Source: Longimicrobiales bacterium
GTDB taxonomy: Bacteria > Gemmatimonadota > Gemmatimonadetes > Longimicrobiales > Gaopeijiaceae
Assembly (NCBI GenBank): GCA_951828585.1
Contig: OX639991.1
Span: 310,001 to 374,000, forward strand
Reading direction: 5' to 3'
Length of the DNA stretch: 64,000 nt
A program made the position numbers and the translations under genes. Positions 62,745-64,000 of this stretch are shown piece by piece (the stretch's first letter is position 1; each line of letters begins with the position of its first letter). The notes under the pieces are model-generated. The model did no database searches. It was given only the letters and a program-made list of their open reading frames with translations, and was not told where the DNA came from.

Positions 62745-64000
62745 GGACGTTCTTGCCCAGGGTCTGTTAATAGTTACCGGAAAGGCTTATCCTGATTGTA
62801 GTTAGAACGATCCGGCGTATATCGCTGGACGCAACCAGGAGGCCTTTCCGGTGAAGACAATATCGCACAGACAGAGCCGCAGGAACAGTGCCCGGCGGAA
62901 GCGGAAGGTGAAGGCGCGGCACGCGAGAGGGAGGCGGTGGGGCACCGGGCCGAAGCCGGTGTTCGGGTCCGGCAAGATCCGCTATGAGATCGGGGCGCGG
63001 ATCAACGCGATGAGCTACGGGGGCATCGGCGTGGTTCGGCGGCTGGTGTCGAAGCTCGGGCTGCCCGGCGAGATCAACGGGCGCCTGGGGCTGCTGAAGC
63101 GGCACCTGCCGTACCACGAGTCGGACCACGTGCTGAACATCGCCTACAACCTGCTGTGCGGGGGCACGCGGCTGGAGGACCTGGGCAGCCTGCGCGACAA
63201 CGCGGCCTACATGGACGCTCTGGGCGCGGAGGTGATCCCGAGCCCGACGGCGGCGGGCGATTTCACGCGGCGCTATGACGAGGCGGACGTCCTCGAGCTT
63301 CAGGAGGCCTTCAACGCGGTGCGGCCGCAACTGTGGCTGGGCCGGGGCCGGGATCTGCTGGCCCCGGTGGCCTACATCGACGTGGACGGGACGCTGGCGC
63401 CCACGCTGGGCACGAAGAAGGAGGGGATGGACATGTCCTACAAGGGGGTGTGGGGCTACCACCCGCTCATCGTCTCGCTGGCCAACACGGGCGAGGTGCT
63501 CTATTTGGTGAACCGGCCGGGCAACGTCCCCAGCCACACGGGCGCCGCGGAGTGGATCGACCGGGCGGTCGGCCTGGTGGCGCCCCACGCCGAGCGGGTG
63601 TGCGTGCGCGGCGACACGGACTTCTCGCTGACGGCCCACTTCGACCGCTGGAGCGAGGAGGCGGACTTCATCTTCGGCTACGACGCCCAGCCGGGGATGG
63701 TGAAGCGGGCCGAGGCGCTGGAGGAGGGCGACTGGAAGCCTCTGGAGCGCCGGCCGCGCTACACCTCCCGGACGGGGAAGGCGCGGCGCAGGCGCGAGGA
63801 CGTGAAGGAGCGGATCGTGCGGGAGCGCGGCTACCTGAACAGGAGGCTGAACTGCGAGCATGTGGGCGAGTACGAATACCGGCCGGGCAAGTGCCGCGAG
63901 ACGTACCGGATGGTCGTCGTGCGCAAGAACATCAGCAGGATGAGGGGAGAGAACGCCCTGATCGACGAGCTCCGGTACTTCTTCTACATCACGACCCGGA
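62741..64000 (+). mobile_element. IS1380-family element, type A, copy 2 (runs off the window)
   Basis: The left end ACAAGGACGTTCTTGCC at 62741 matches the reverse complement of the end of copy 1 (50129-50145). The shared sequence continues through the promoter region and transposase. Confidence 0.85.
62851..64000 (+). CDS. IS1380-type A transposase (3' end outside window)
   Basis: GTG start with AGGAGG nine bases upstream. 383 codons are visible and uninterrupted. Catalytic features are YIDVDGTLAPTLGTKKEGMD, VRGDTDFSLTAHFDRWSEEA and, near the edge, ENALIDELRYFFYITTR. It reads GCCTACAACC where copy 1 has an extra C, so this copy is in frame and probably the active one. Confidence 0.92.
   Translation, partial: MKTISHRQSRRNSARRKRKVKARHARGRRWGTGPKPVFGSGKIRYEIGARINAMSYGGIGVVRRLVSKLGLPGEINGRLGLLKRHLPYHESDHVLNIAYNLLCGGTRLEDLGSLRDNAAYMDALGAEVIPSPTAAGDFTRRYDEADVLELQEAFNAVRPQLWLGRGRDLLAPVAYIDVDGTLAPTLGTKKEGMDMSYKGVWGYHPLIVSLANTGEVLYLVNRPGNVPSHTGAAEWIDRAVGLVAPHAERVCVRGDTDFSLTAHFDRWSEEADFIFGYDAQPGMVKRAEALEEGDWKPLERRPRYTSRTGKARRRREDVKERIVRERGYLNRRLNCEHVGEYEYRPGKCRETYRMVVVRKNISRMRGENALIDELRYFFYITTR

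Overview
The window is high-GC bacterial DNA. Its gene content suggests a Gemmatimonadota-like bacterium, possibly a marine or host-associated lineage: a DUF5117/DUF4953-type zinc protease, an exported amidase, an exported M24 peptidase, several 6-bladed beta-propeller lipoproteins with the GxxGEGPGEY signature, and a Planctomycete-type cytochrome c fused to a copper-monooxygenase-like protein. This placement is inference; no rRNA or marker gene is present.

Positions 1-21000 are mostly chromosomal: an isoprenoid/diacylglycerol kinase-like fragment, an OmpR-type response regulator, a zinc metalloprotease broken by one in-frame TAG, decayed sigma-54 activator and beta-propeller fragments, an ABC ATPase-permease deletion fusion, one complete IS110-family element, then an amidase, TesB thioesterase, thioredoxin-like protein, M24 peptidase, beta-propeller lipoprotein, cytochrome c/monooxygenase-like protein, and a VTT membrane protein - PLD synthase - SLC13 transporter run.

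Positions 21094-30683 hold the most interesting locus, a compact beta-glucan (probably laminarin-type) utilisation operon with no SusC/SusD pair. It has a candidate promoter overlapped by a perfect palindrome, two lipoproteins carrying three and four copies of one ~155-residue carbohydrate-binding-like module, a ROK regulator, a GH16 lipoprotein, and a GPH/MFS sugar symporter. The symporter has a circularly permuted copy of the same module inserted in its predicted periplasmic TM3-TM4 loop. Binding, cleavage, uptake and regulation thus sit in one transcription unit, with the binding module built into the transporter.

Positions 30900-34650 carry an Abi-like HEPN gene, a beta-propeller lipoprotein and a DUF4143 ATPase. 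From 34698 to the end the window is a nested mobile-element graveyard. A 1408-bp IS110 copy is split by a Recombinase-in-Trio (RIT) element (three tyrosine recombinases, 75-bp perfect terminal inverted repeats, 6-bp target duplication), and the RIT is split by an IS21 whose istA already carries another IS110. A diverged second copy of that IS21::IS110 composite, further damaged by a deletion and an ISL3 insertion, lies at 56062-60960. IS1182, IS1380 (two types), IS630, IS5 and ISNCY elements or fragments fill the rest.

Islands between the elements hold two small exported Cys-rich peptide genes, one next to a beta-propeller gene and one translationally coupled to a redoxin-like gene, plus an unidentified multi-pass membrane protein. 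No tRNA, rRNA or CRISPR array was seen.
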